This document shows, piece after piece, positions 9,244-17,517 of a DNA stretch of 64,000 bases. The notes below the pieces were generated by a model, which was given only the letters and a program-made list of their open reading frames with translations, did not search any database and was not told the DNA's origin. How positions within the stretch are numbered: the stretch's first letter is position 1; each line of letters starts with the position of its first letter. Position numbers and translations under genes: made by a program. The stretch comes from Pantoea sp. At-9b (lineage in GTDB: Bacteria > Pseudomonadota > Gammaproteobacteria > Enterobacterales > Enterobacteriaceae): contig NC_014838.1 of assembly GCF_000175935.2 (NCBI RefSeq), forward strand, positions 729,954-793,953, written 5' to 3'.

Positions 9244-9817
9244 GACTAACCTCCTGAATTCGCGAATCTCAATGATTGCTTCAACTGGATTCAGTCTGGC
9301 TCCCGGGGGGGATTCCATCAATCAAGCAGCGGGACAGATCGTTAGCCTGAGAGTAATGATTGGATGTGTAAAAACTTGATGAGGATCAACGACACCAATA
9401 GCAAAAGGCAGGTTGATGTCGTCCTGTTGACAGCGGAGCTGGTGACAACACCTGTCGCGCTACCTCTCCCTTTATATCTATATTTTTTTCATATCACATT
9501 TATATCCTGGCGGTTGATATTTACATGTTAAAGTCCAGCAGTCGTCAATTATCTCATTGGGTTAACACTTTTCTTCCTTTTATTTTTACTGCGCGGCATT
9601 CCCTTTTCTTATACCAGGAGACTTAATGCCATGAGTGTAAAGTAAGTTACAGATGAAAAAATTGCTCTTGCTATAAATAGCTAACCAGGGAATTCAAACT
9701 GCCGTTAGCACGGCACGAATAAAAGCTGAAATACCGGAAAACAGCACACCTGAAAATAAAATAACTTTTCCTGATGGAAAAATGTATGAAATGTTGTGGG
9801 TGCGAGGCATGCGTAAA
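9244..9817. promoter_or_regulatory. Divergent intergenic region between mdcA and the OYE cluster
   Basis: A 574-base AT-rich region with no convincing gene. It must hold the mdc promoter and MdcR sites (minus strand) and a promoter for the plus-strand catabolic cluster. A TATAAA at 9672-9677 is a possible plus-strand -10, with no good -35. On the minus strand the TATAGATATAAAG run around 9470-9485 is a candidate mdc -10 region. An AGGAG at 9616-9620 precedes a 4-codon open frame (ATG at 9631, MSVK then stop), perhaps a remnant or leader. These sites are weak individually. Confidence 0.45.
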
Positions 9818-11764
9818 ATGAACACTGATATTTTATTTGAAAAGGTTCAGATCGGCCCTTTGCTGTTAAAAAATCGCTTTGTCATGGCACCAATGTCGGT
9901 ACATATGACGCATGATGGCAGCGTAACAGCAGAGGAAATTGCATTTTATGAGCGCCGGGCACAAGGCGGAAGCGCAATGCTCATCGTTGGCTCTGTCTGT
10001 ATCAAGCCTGATGGTGATTTTGGAGGACAGCTGTATATCGACCGCGATGAATGCATTCCCGGACTGAAAGCCCTCACTGACGCAGTACATCAATATGATT
10101 GTCTGATTTCCGCACAAATTCACCACTCAGGTCGTGAAACCAGCATTAATGTCACCGGTCATCAACCGGTAGCACCTTCGTATTTCGAGCCTGAAGTCTA
10201 CTCAATATTTAAAGCGGAATACTCACCACCGAGAGAATTGTCAACCGCAGAAGTCGCAGAATATGTTGAATACTATGCTCAGGCCGTGTGGCGTGCAAAA
10301 CAAGCAGGCTTCGATTCCGTTGAATTACACGGCGCGCATGGTTATTTGATTTGTGCCTTTATGTCGCCTCTGACCAATAAAAGAACCGATCGTTATGGCG
10401 GAAGTTTTCTCGGACGGATGCAGTTTATCAACGAAATCATGTCACGTAGCCGTGCCCTTGTCGGGGATGAATATCCCATTACAATCCGCATTGTTGGCGA
10501 TGAGTGCCGTGAAGGCGGTATCGATCCGCACTTGTCGGTACGCATTGCCCAACATCTGGAGCAACTTGGTTTTGCGGCGATCAGTGTGTCTGCAGGCATG
10601 TATCCTTATATCCGCACGGTTCCCAATACTTACCACAAGAAAGGGGTAAATCTGTATCTGGCAGAAAACATCCGCGATGCCGTCTCAATTCCCGTGATGG
10701 CCGCCGGACAACTCAGTTCACCCGATATTCAGACCGAGGCGATTGTCAGAAAAAAAGCGGATTTGATTGCCCTGGGGCGAGCGTTAATTGCCGACCCGGA
10801 TTATCCAAACAAATTAAAACTCGGGGCACTGGATGACATTGTTTTTTGTATCGCCTGTAATAAAGGATGCCATGACCGCACGGCAGGAGAGCGAGCCGTA
10901 AAATGTATGTTGAATGTGCAGACCGGGCGCGAAACATTGAGGAGCTATGACATCACGCCTGCCGCGCAATCCCGCAAAATCATGATCATTGGTGGCGGGC
11001 CTGCCGGCATGGAAGCCGCCCGCGTCGCTGCATTGCGCGGGCATCAGGTTTCCTTATTTGATGCCGGAGCTGATATTGGCGGTAAGATTGTCCAGTCCGC
11101 TCTGGCTCCCGGTAAAGAGAGTTATCTCGAGGTGCTGGCCTATTATCGTCGCCAGCTGGCAAAACCTAACATTAAAATTCACACCGGATATACAGTCACC
11201 CGCGAAGACATTGCTCGCTCTGGCTCAGATGCGGTCATTATCGCCACAGGTTCACTTGATAAAACCCCGGTGATTGCGGGTCTTCAGCCTGAAAAAATGC
11301 TGTCTGCGCAACAGGCTTTTTTATTTCCTCAGCAAGTGGGGCAACGCGCGGTGATCATTGGTGGCGGTGCCGTCGGGGCCGAGCTGGCACATTATATTAT
11401 GTCAGTCCGGAAAGTCGAAATCTATGTTATCGATCCTCAGGAATATATTGCACACGGAATGCCGCAGGATTCAAGAATCTGCCTGCTTGATGAACTCAAT
11501 ATGGATACGCAGTTCCACACCATCAGCCAGGCACGTGTTAGTCGCATTGATGACGACCGTGTTTATTATCAACAACAAGGTTCCGAGCATTGTATTGACG
11601 GAATAGACAGCATCATTATTTCAACCGGTTCAACGCTCAATAATGCATTAAAAAATTCGGATGGTGATGTCATAAAAAATCTAAAAATTATCGGTGATGC
11701 GGAAAAGCCGGGGGATATGGTCAAGGCAATTCGTCAGGGTTACGAAGCAGCCTTAGCAATTTGA
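9818..11764 (+). CDS. Fe-S flavoenzyme of the 2,4-dienoyl-CoA reductase / old yellow enzyme family
   Basis: About 648 aa with the FadH/trimethylamine-dehydrogenase architecture. An N-terminal FMN-binding TIM barrel (about 1-330) includes the active-site segment HGAHGYLICAFMSP and RTDRYGGS. A 4Fe-4S motif CIACNKGC lies near residues 344-351, with a fourth Cys in KCMLN. Then come two dinucleotide-binding folds, IGGGPAGMEAAR (about 388) and IIGGGAVGAELAH (about 511). Substrate unknown; relatives reduce enoyl-CoAs or demethylate/deaminate amines and betaines. The start at 9818 (MNTDILFEK) matches the family N-terminus; the ATG at 9782 is an upstream alternative. First gene of a seven-gene cluster. 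Confidence 0.85.
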   Translation: MNTDILFEKVQIGPLLLKNRFVMAPMSVHMTHDGSVTAEEIAFYERRAQGGSAMLIVGSVCIKPDGDFGGQLYIDRDECIPGLKALTDAVHQYDCLISAQIHHSGRETSINVTGHQPVAPSYFEPEVYSIFKAEYSPPRELSTAEVAEYVEYYAQAVWRAKQAGFDSVELHGAHGYLICAFMSPLTNKRTDRYGGSFLGRMQFINEIMSRSRALVGDEYPITIRIVGDECREGGIDPHLSVRIAQHLEQLGFAAISVSAGMYPYIRTVPNTYHKKGVNLYLAENIRDAVSIPVMAAGQLSSPDIQTEAIVRKKADLIALGRALIADPDYPNKLKLGALDDIVFCIACNKGCHDRTAGERAVKCMLNVQTGRETLRSYDITPAAQSRKIMIIGGGPAGMEAARVAALRGHQVSLFDAGADIGGKIVQSALAPGKESYLEVLAYYRRQLAKPNIKIHTGYTVTREDIARSGSDAVIIATGSLDKTPVIAGLQPEKMLSAQQAFLFPQQVGQRAVIIGGGAVGAELAHYIMSVRKVEIYVIDPQEYIAHGMPQDSRICLLDELNMDTQFHTISQARVSRIDDDRVYYQQQGSEHCIDGIDSIIISTGSTLNNALKNSDGDVIKNLKIIGDAEKPGDMVKAIRQGYEAALAI

Positions 11765-11777
11765 ATGAGGTAACATC

Positions 11778-11936
11778 ATGCAAACATGGGTAGTAATGAT
11801 GGGCTGTGAATTTCTCCTTTTCGCCTTAGCAGCCATTATGGTGATTATCTGGATGCGACGTCCCGATGATCATTTAGATGAAATGCTTAAAAAAATTGAG
11901 ATGCAAAACTCCTCAGACTCACGCAATGGCAGCTAA
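11778..11936 (+). CDS. Small membrane protein, probable symporter partner (52 aa)
   Basis: A 52-codon gene starting MQTWVVMMGCEF, with one membrane helix (residues about 4-25) followed by RRPDDHLDEMLKKIE, a charged cytoplasmic tail. A GAGG ribosome-binding site sits 8 bases before the ATG. It fits exactly between the oxidoreductase (stop at 11764) and the symporter (start at 11952), so it is very likely real. Small helix proteins next to sodium:solute symporters are known (for example YhdT beside PanF), and a role in assembly or stability of the transporter is inferred. I do not recognise the specific family. Confidence 0.75.
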   Translation: MQTWVVMMGCEFLLFALAAIMVIIWMRRPDDHLDEMLKKIEMQNSSDSRNGS

Positions 11937-11951
11937 CCCGGGGCGAATTAC

Positions 11952-13466
11952 ATGAGCGATCAACATTTCTATATGATATTTTTTGCCGTCTTTATCGTCA
12001 TTAACCTGATTCTTGCTGTATGGGGTTGGCTGAAGATGCGTAAGGGTAAGTCGGGTGATGATGTTGAATATTTCCTCGGCGGCAAAGTTACCCCTATTGT
12101 CGTATTAGCCTTTTCCTATTGTGCCACGTCTGTCAGCGCCGGGTCATTTATTGGCGATCCGGGTTTTATTTCTACCGTCGGTTGGCCCTATTATTGGTTT
12201 ACCGTCTTCACCGTACCAGGACTGGTGATTCCAGGCTTATTTGTGATCCGCCGACTGCGCTTGCAAAGTAGCCGTTATGGTTCTCTTTCGTTAACCGATT
12301 ATCTGTGCTCGCGCTACAACAGCAGTAGCATGAAGATCTATATCTCTGTGGTCATGGTGATCTGCTACCTGTTTATGCTGGTCTCGCAATACAAAGGCGC
12401 TGCCCTATTGTTGCAAAGTTATACCGGTATTGATTTTTCTACCGGCTTGCTGGTGATGATGGTCGCTGTGGTGTTCTTTGTGAATGTCGGGGGCTTTCGC
12501 TCCGTTGCCTGGACTGATTTCTTCCAGGGCGCTTTCATGACCATCCTGGCCGCGGCGCTGGTAACCGTTGCGCTGATGAAGATTGGTGGCTTTACCGGTC
12601 TGGAGTCGTCTCTACAGGATGTCGCGCCCAATTACCTGCGCACTTACGATAAGGGGCCTGATGCTATTTTTCCCTGGTATTCTATTCCCTGTATCGCCTT
12701 ATTTGGCTTCTTCATCATGTTTAGCCAGCCCTATATTGCCTCGCGCTATCTGGCAGTACCTAACATCAGTAGAAAGAAAATTGGTCAGTTTCTGCTCATT
12801 ACCCTGGTGTTGGGAGCCATGTTCAATGCCATGATTTTCCTTGGCCTGATTGGACACGTGTTATTTCCCAAAGCCAACCCGGACTATCTCACGGTGACGA
12901 TGACCAGAGAATTTTTCACGCCTGTGTTGTCCGGCATCATGATGATTGGTTTCTTCTCCGCTATGTTGTCCACCGCTTCAGGATTGTTACTGGTGATCGG
13001 ACAGTCAATTGGCTCCGACCTCTATGCGCATCTCAGTAAAAAAGCCACGCCGCGTAAAACGGTATGGGTGACTCAGGCCAGCATCATTGCCTCTGCCCTG
13101 TTCGTCCTTTATTTCAATATGGTCAAACCACCTGCATTGCTACAGGTCTTTATTTTCCTGTCACTTTCCGGTGTGGGTTCGATGTTAGCCGTCCCGCTGT
13201 TTGCTGGCGTGTCCTGGCGCTACGCCCGCAAGGAAGGTGCCTGGTGTGCCCTGATTGCCGGACCTGTGTCTTATTTACTGATGGATTATGTGTTCCATAT
13301 CAGTTGGACCGTCTCAATGGGGCTGTGTGTCGTACCGCCCGCCATCCTGATGGTGGTGGTGTCGATGGTGTTGAATAAAGTGAAGGGTATCGACCATAAA
13401 CTGGTTGAACTGCACGGGCTTGAAGCACCCGAAAAACGGGAGATCCGCCATGAATTTGCAAAATAA
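11952..13466 (+). CDS. Sodium:solute symporter (SSS family)
   Basis: A 504-aa permease with about 13 hydrophobic segments. The SSS core is evident: FLGGKVTPIVVLAFSYCATSVSAGSF (residues 38-63) for helix 1-2, then SLTDYLCSRY (about 115-124) and GGFRSVAWTDFFQG (about 180-193), as in PutP/PanF-type transporters. It imports an organic solute with sodium. The substrate is not readable from sequence; given the neighbouring aminotransferase and aldolase, an amino acid, betaine or hydroxy acid is a reasonable guess. It lies 15 bases after the small membrane protein and overlaps the SDR gene by 17 bases, so the genes are tightly coupled. Confidence 0.88.
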   Translation: MSDQHFYMIFFAVFIVINLILAVWGWLKMRKGKSGDDVEYFLGGKVTPIVVLAFSYCATSVSAGSFIGDPGFISTVGWPYYWFTVFTVPGLVIPGLFVIRRLRLQSSRYGSLSLTDYLCSRYNSSSMKIYISVVMVICYLFMLVSQYKGAALLLQSYTGIDFSTGLLVMMVAVVFFVNVGGFRSVAWTDFFQGAFMTILAAALVTVALMKIGGFTGLESSLQDVAPNYLRTYDKGPDAIFPWYSIPCIALFGFFIMFSQPYIASRYLAVPNISRKKIGQFLLITLVLGAMFNAMIFLGLIGHVLFPKANPDYLTVTMTREFFTPVLSGIMMIGFFSAMLSTASGLLLVIGQSIGSDLYAHLSKKATPRKTVWVTQASIIASALFVLYFNMVKPPALLQVFIFLSLSGVGSMLAVPLFAGVSWRYARKEGAWCALIAGPVSYLLMDYVFHISWTVSMGLCVVPPAILMVVVSMVLNKVKGIDHKLVELHGLEAPEKREIRHEFAK

Positions 13467-14226
13467 AGTGATGGTTATCACCGGTGCTGGCAGTGGCATT
13501 GGCCGCGCAGCAAGTTACCGCTGTGCGGAGCAAGGAGCGACCATTGTCGCGCTTGATATCAATGGCAGCGCCGCAGAAATTACCGCACAGCAAGTACGCG
13601 ACAAGGGTGGAAAAGCGCTGGCATTCGCCACCGATATCACCGATCGCCAACACGTTGCTGCCGCCATTGCCCAGGTTGTCGCGGAGTTTGGCCATATCGA
13701 TGTGTTATTCAACAGTGCAGGTTCTACACGCCTCGCCACTATTGACACACTGAGTGATGAGGATTTCGATTTCATTATTGATCTCAATCTCAAAGGAACA
13801 TTTATCGTATGCAGTGAAGTCTTGCAGCAGATGATTCCCAGGCGTCAAGGACGGATTATTAACTGTGCCTCTTATTGCGGTGTGCGGGAGGAATACGCCA
13901 ATAGCGCGTATTGCGCCGCGAAAGCCGCGGTGATTATGATGACGAAAGTCATGGCGCTTGAGATGGGTCAACATAATATCAGTGCCGTTGCCCTCTCTCC
14001 CGGTAACATTGATACAGAACTCCTGCAATCTGCTTTAAAAACACGTGCAGAGATCGAAGGGGTGGAAATAGCTAAACTGTACCAACGTATTGGTGACAAA
14101 GTGCCACTGGGTCGGGTTGGTAACCCGGAGGAAATAGCTGCTCTTGTTGCTTTTCTGAGTTCCGACATTGCGCATTATATTAACGGTGAAAACATTATGA
14201 TGACCGGCGGTTTCGTCATGTCGTAA
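13450..14226 (+). CDS. Short-chain dehydrogenase/reductase
   Basis: A 258-aa classical SDR. The cofactor motif GAGSGIG lies at residues 12-18, an acidic residue after the second strand (VALDIN) suggests NAD(H) preference, NSAG follows, and catalytic Ser (NCAS) and Tyr/Lys (YCAAK) are intact. The start at 13450 is chosen because GGGAGA lies 7 bases upstream and the protein begins MNLQNKVMVITGAG like relatives; the 13405 start would sit deep inside the symporter gene. It probably oxidises or reduces a hydroxyl/keto group in the cluster's pathway. A strong hairpin follows its stop codon. Confidence 0.9.
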   Translation: MNLQNKVMVITGAGSGIGRAASYRCAEQGATIVALDINGSAAEITAQQVRDKGGKALAFATDITDRQHVAAAIAQVVAEFGHIDVLFNSAGSTRLATIDTLSDEDFDFIIDLNLKGTFIVCSEVLQQMIPRRQGRIINCASYCGVREEYANSAYCAAKAAVIMMTKVMALEMGQHNISAVALSPGNIDTELLQSALKTRAEIEGVEIAKLYQRIGDKVPLGRVGNPEEIAALVAFLSSDIAHYINGENIMMTGGFVMS

Positions 14227-14242
14227 TCTACAGCACCAAACG

Positions 14243-14270
14243 ATTCACGCCTGTGCGTACAGGCGTGAAT
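14243..14270 (+). terminator. Strong hairpin between SDR and aminotransferase genes
   Basis: Perfect 12-bp stem (ATTCACGCCTGT and its complement) with a 4-base GCGT loop, starting 17 bases after the SDR stop. It is not followed by a T-run. It may partly terminate, stabilise the upstream mRNA 3' end, or separate two transcript levels within the cluster. Confidence 0.6.
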
Positions 14271-14301
14271 TGATTCCGATCTATTCGAAAAAAGGTTGAA
14301 G

Positions 14302-15480
14302 ATGAAACACGCTTTTAATCAGGCCGACAGAATGGCCAATGCACCGCTGTCTAAAATTCGCGATATTATTGAAAAGTCTTTGGCCTATGAAAAAGCGGGA
14401 CATGATGTTATTCATCTGGAAATTGGCGAACCCGATTTTGACACACCAAAAAACATCACTTTATCCGCCATCGATGCATTAAATAATAATGATGTTCACT
14501 ACGGCCCGGTTATGGGTAAAGTGTCATTAAGAGAAAGCATTGCTAAAAAATATCAGCAACAATATGGTCTTACATATACAGCAAACGAAATCATGATTAC
14601 CCAGGGTGTCGCCCACGGTATCTTCCTGGCGATGATGGCGTATCTCAATCCGGGCGATGAAATTCTGGTTCCCGATCCAGGTTATCTTTGTTATTTCACG
14701 GTACCGGAAATCGCAGGTGCTAAAGCCATCAGCTATTCTCTGAATGCCAGTCAAGGTTATCAGGTTGATACAGCGCTTCTGGAGGCGTTAATTACCCCCA
14801 AAACGCGCATGATTCTGGTAAACAGTCCAGCTAACCCAAGTGGAAGCGTGCTGGATGAGCACTCGTTAATGGCCATTGCTCAACTGGCTATCAAACATAA
14901 TTTGTTGGTCGTCACCGATGATATCTACGCTGACATTCTTTTTGAGGGTGAATTCAGCACTATCGCTATGCTGCCGGACATGCGCGAGCGTACCATTGTC
15001 TTAAACGGCTTCTCAAAGTATTACGCCATGACCGGCTGGCGTATCGGTTATCTGCTCTGCCCACAGACATTGATCGACCCGTTAATGCGACTCAGCTTCT
15101 ATAGCATTGCTTGTCCGGTGAGTTTTATTCAGACGGCGGCGGAAACCGCGCTTAACAGCAATGATGATGCCAGCCGGGCCATGGTCGCAGAGTATCGCCG
15201 CCGCCGCGACTTTCTCTATCAACAACTCAACACGCTGCCCGGTTGCCGTTGCCAGAAACCCGCCGGAACCTTTTACATCATGCTTAACATAGAGGGCACC
15301 GGAATGACATCCGAGGCGTTCTGCCAATACATCCTTGAAACCTGTTACGTCACCCTGGTACCCGGCACTGTCTTTGGGGCAAAGGGAGAGGGATATGTTC
15401 GGCTTTCTTATGCAACATCGATGGAAAATCTAAAGATCGCCATCGACAGAATGAGTCAGGCGTTATTACTTATCCGTTAG
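14302..15480 (+). CDS. PLP-dependent aminotransferase, class I/II
   Basis: A 392-aa fold-type I aminotransferase. The N-terminal substrate loop has EIGEPDFDTP, the PLP phosphate/ring residues appear as NSPANPSG and VTDDIYADI, the Schiff-base lysine is in NGFSKYYAMTGWRIGY (near residue 238), and the C-terminal Arg is in EGYVRLSYA. It would convert an amino acid to a 2-oxo acid. The ATG at 14302 has AAAAAAGG 7 bases upstream; the TTG two codons earlier is less likely. The 2-oxo acid made here could feed the downstream HpaI-type aldolase, which is inference from context. Confidence 0.9.
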   Translation: MKHAFNQADRMANAPLSKIRDIIEKSLAYEKAGHDVIHLEIGEPDFDTPKNITLSAIDALNNNDVHYGPVMGKVSLRESIAKKYQQQYGLTYTANEIMITQGVAHGIFLAMMAYLNPGDEILVPDPGYLCYFTVPEIAGAKAISYSLNASQGYQVDTALLEALITPKTRMILVNSPANPSGSVLDEHSLMAIAQLAIKHNLLVVTDDIYADILFEGEFSTIAMLPDMRERTIVLNGFSKYYAMTGWRIGYLLCPQTLIDPLMRLSFYSIACPVSFIQTAAETALNSNDDASRAMVAEYRRRRDFLYQQLNTLPGCRCQKPAGTFYIMLNIEGTGMTSEAFCQYILETCYVTLVPGTVFGAKGEGYVRLSYATSMENLKIAIDRMSQALLLIR

Positions 15481-15506
15481 CATTCATATCCATCTTAAGG
15501 AGTTGC

Positions 15507-16232
15507 ATGTATCATCTTCCTCACATTTACCTGTCAGGCAATGAGCGTCAACCGATGGAGATTCCAAAATTTTATTTTTCGCACGTGTTTGATGACCTGA
15601 AGCCACTGTTTTTACAGCATGCTACCGGGCGTAAAATATTTAAAAAAGGTGAATTGATTTTTTCATCGGAATCACCGTTAGATTTTTGCCTGTTGATTGA
15701 GAAGGGCCTCAGTAGCTATTCTGTCATCCATGAATCGGGGGCGGTCAAAACGCTATTTTATCATGCTGAGGGCAGTCTTTTTCCGACTTATTCCTCAATG
15801 CGCACCTACCGTTTGCTGGAATACAATATGGCGGTAACCGATGTTGAAGGCATCATATTACCGCAAAAGAAACTGAGTGAATTAATGCAGCAGCATCCTG
15901 AACTCATGCAGCGGGTGCTCGCCTCTTATCTGGATATGTTCAACTTCCTGATATTTGATTCAATTAATCAGAGTTACAACAGCGCATTTGTGCGTGTGTG
16001 TAACTTTCTTTACCTCTACTCTGAATATATGCAAGATTCAGGCATGCAGTTTTATGACATTAATCTGACGCATGAAGAAATATCCAATGTAGTGGCAGTA
16101 TCACGCGTTCAGGTTTCATATATTCTCAGCAAATTAAAGAAAGAGTCCGTCATTTCATCTTCACGCGGACGCATTCGTGTAGAAAATAAAGCCATGCTGG
16201 GAAAATACTGCTCAGGCGAGACGTTAGGGTGA
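15507..16232 (+). CDS. Crp/Fnr-family transcription regulator
   Basis: A 241-aa protein with an N-terminal cyclic-nucleotide-binding-like beta-roll (residues about 30-130) and a C-terminal winged HTH (about 188-225, THEEISNVVAVSRVQVSYIL). It lacks a clear Arg-Ser cAMP-binding motif and an N-terminal Fe-S cysteine set, so the signal is not evident. AAGGAG lies 6 bases before the ATG at 15507. It sits inside the catabolic cluster, 26 bases after the aminotransferase, and is the likely local regulator, possibly sensing a pathway compound. Family call good, ligand unknown. Confidence 0.82.
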   Translation: MYHLPHIYLSGNERQPMEIPKFYFSHVFDDLKPLFLQHATGRKIFKKGELIFSSESPLDFCLLIEKGLSSYSVIHESGAVKTLFYHAEGSLFPTYSSMRTYRLLEYNMAVTDVEGIILPQKKLSELMQQHPELMQRVLASYLDMFNFLIFDSINQSYNSAFVRVCNFLYLYSEYMQDSGMQFYDINLTHEEISNVVAVSRVQVSYILSKLKKESVISSSRGRIRVENKAMLGKYCSGETLG

Positions 16233-16269
16233 TCACGCGTTAGAGGAACAGACAACTTGAGGGTTTCAC

Positions 16270-17001
16270 ATGTTATCAACCAAGACCGGTACATTCTGTC
16301 AATTAATGAGTCCCGTGGCTGCTGAGAGCCTTTGCCTGGCAGGTTTTGACTTTCTTATCGCCGACGCTGAACACAGCGCATTATCCGACGCGGCTTTATT
16401 AAACTTTGTGCATGCAACCAGCCGATGGCCGGAAAAACTGTTTATTCGTGTGCGCGACTCCCTGCGTTCAACCCTACTTCGTAGCATGGATATGGCTCCT
16501 GCTGGGATTATTATTCCGGATGTACATACCCTCGAAGAGATCAAGCAGATTGTGCGTCACACCAAATATTACCCACTTGGTCATCGTGGTGTGGCATTTG
16601 GTCGCAATGCGGCTTATGGGATGGACCCCACGCTAAAAACGGGCATGGAAAACTTTTTTTCCGGAGTCAATACCCGTTGTCTGGTGATTCCTCAATGCGA
16701 GACGCTTGGCGCGCTGGATAATATTGAACAGTTCTGCGCTATTGATGGTGTTGACGGTATTTTTGTTGGCCCCTACGACCTCAGCGTAGCCTGCAATTTA
16801 CCCGGAGAACTCAGGCATCCGGTGATTCAGGAGGCTATTGCGCGTATTTTACGCGCATGCAAGTCACAGCAGAAAATCGCCATGATTTTCGCGGCCGATA
16901 AAGTGACTGCGACGGCGTATGCGCAGCAGGGATTTGATTATATTGCTGTCGGCACCGACACGCAGTTTATGTTGCAGGGCGCGGCAACACTTCTGTCCTG
17001 A
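16270..17001 (+). CDS. HpcH/HpaI-family class II aldolase
   Basis: A 243-aa class II pyruvate aldolase of the HpaI family. The base histidine is in ADAEHS (about residue 35), an arginine in IRVRDS (about 62), and the metal ligands Glu and Asp are in IPQCET (about 141) and GPYDLS (about 167); PLGHRGVAFGRNA is also conserved. Members cleave 4-hydroxy-2-oxo acids to pyruvate (or oxaloacetate-derived product) and an aldehyde. GAGGG precedes the ATG at 16270. It is the last gene of the plus-strand cluster and probably performs its carbon-carbon bond cleavage; the actual substrate cannot be told. Confidence 0.88.
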   Translation: MLSTKTGTFCQLMSPVAAESLCLAGFDFLIADAEHSALSDAALLNFVHATSRWPEKLFIRVRDSLRSTLLRSMDMAPAGIIIPDVHTLEEIKQIVRHTKYYPLGHRGVAFGRNAAYGMDPTLKTGMENFFSGVNTRCLVIPQCETLGALDNIEQFCAIDGVDGIFVGPYDLSVACNLPGELRHPVIQEAIARILRACKSQQKIAMIFAADKVTATAYAQQGFDYIAVGTDTQFMLQGAATLLS

Positions 17002-17012
17002 CTCATGCCCCA

Positions 17013-17032
17013 GGGTCGGCCCCGGCCGACCC
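17013..17032. terminator. GC-rich hairpin between convergent genes
   Basis: Palindrome GGGTCGGCC/GGCCGACCC with 2 central bases (effective 8-bp stem, short loop) between the aldolase stop and the deaminase stop. Likely bidirectional terminator, although it lacks a T-run on either strand. Confidence 0.55.
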
Positions 17033-17040
17033 ACCTGCAG

Positions 17041-17517
17041 TTACCTTGCGCGCCAGAACGATCGTTGCAGCGCAAAAGTCTCCTCATCCAGCGCATCAAC
17101 CGGCCCCACTAAGCGGATGGCTTTCTGCCCGTGCGCAAATACCGTGGCGGCCGACAGGCTCATCGTCGGGTTCTCTTCATGGCTGCCGGTGCACGCCAGC
17201 AAACGCGTTTCACTCATGCCAAATACCACCCGACCAATATTGGCCCAGTAGATCGTTCCGGCGCACATGCAGCAGGGTTCCACCGCCGTGTAAAGCGTGC
17301 ATTGCCACAAATATTCCGCTGAGAAGTTCGTCGCCGCGATCCGCGCCAGGGTTGATTCCGCATGATTCACCGTGTCGATATTGCATTGCGTCAGCAAAAC
17401 CGTTTGCTGGTCTGGAGCCACCAGCACCGCACCAAACGGATGTTTACCCAGCGCAATGGCGCGTCGGCCAACCTCATTGGATAAACGCAGAAAGTGAATA
17501 TCGTGGTCATTGATCAT
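17041..17517 (-). CDS. Nucleobase/nucleoside deaminase (cytidine-deaminase fold)
   Basis: A 158-aa zinc deaminase. The catalytic HAE (His52-Glu54) and the zinc-binding PCCMC (Cys82 and Cys85) are both present, in the order found in guanine deaminase and tRNA adenosine deaminase relatives. Position behind an NCS2 nucleobase permease, with an ATGA overlap between the two genes, argues for deamination of an imported purine or pyrimidine base rather than tRNA editing. The exact base cannot be fixed; guanine is a reasonable guess. The stop faces the aldolase gene across a hairpin. Confidence 0.87.
   Translation of the reverse strand: MINDHDIHFLRLSNEVGRRAIALGKHPFGAVLVAPDQQTVLLTQCNIDTVNHAESTLARIAATNFSAEYLWQCTLYTAVEPCCMCAGTIYWANIGRVVFGMSETRLLACTGSHEENPTMSLSAATVFAHGQKAIRLVGPVDALDEETFALQRSFWRAR

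Noticed and set aside
9626..9645. Mini-frame (ATG at 9631) as a real leader peptide
   Set aside because: Only four codons and no evidence of attenuation structure; kept only as a note in the intergenic entry.
17041..17517. tRNA adenosine deaminase TadA
   Set aside because: HAE and PCCMC are shared, but the coupled NCS2 permease and length point to free-base deamination.
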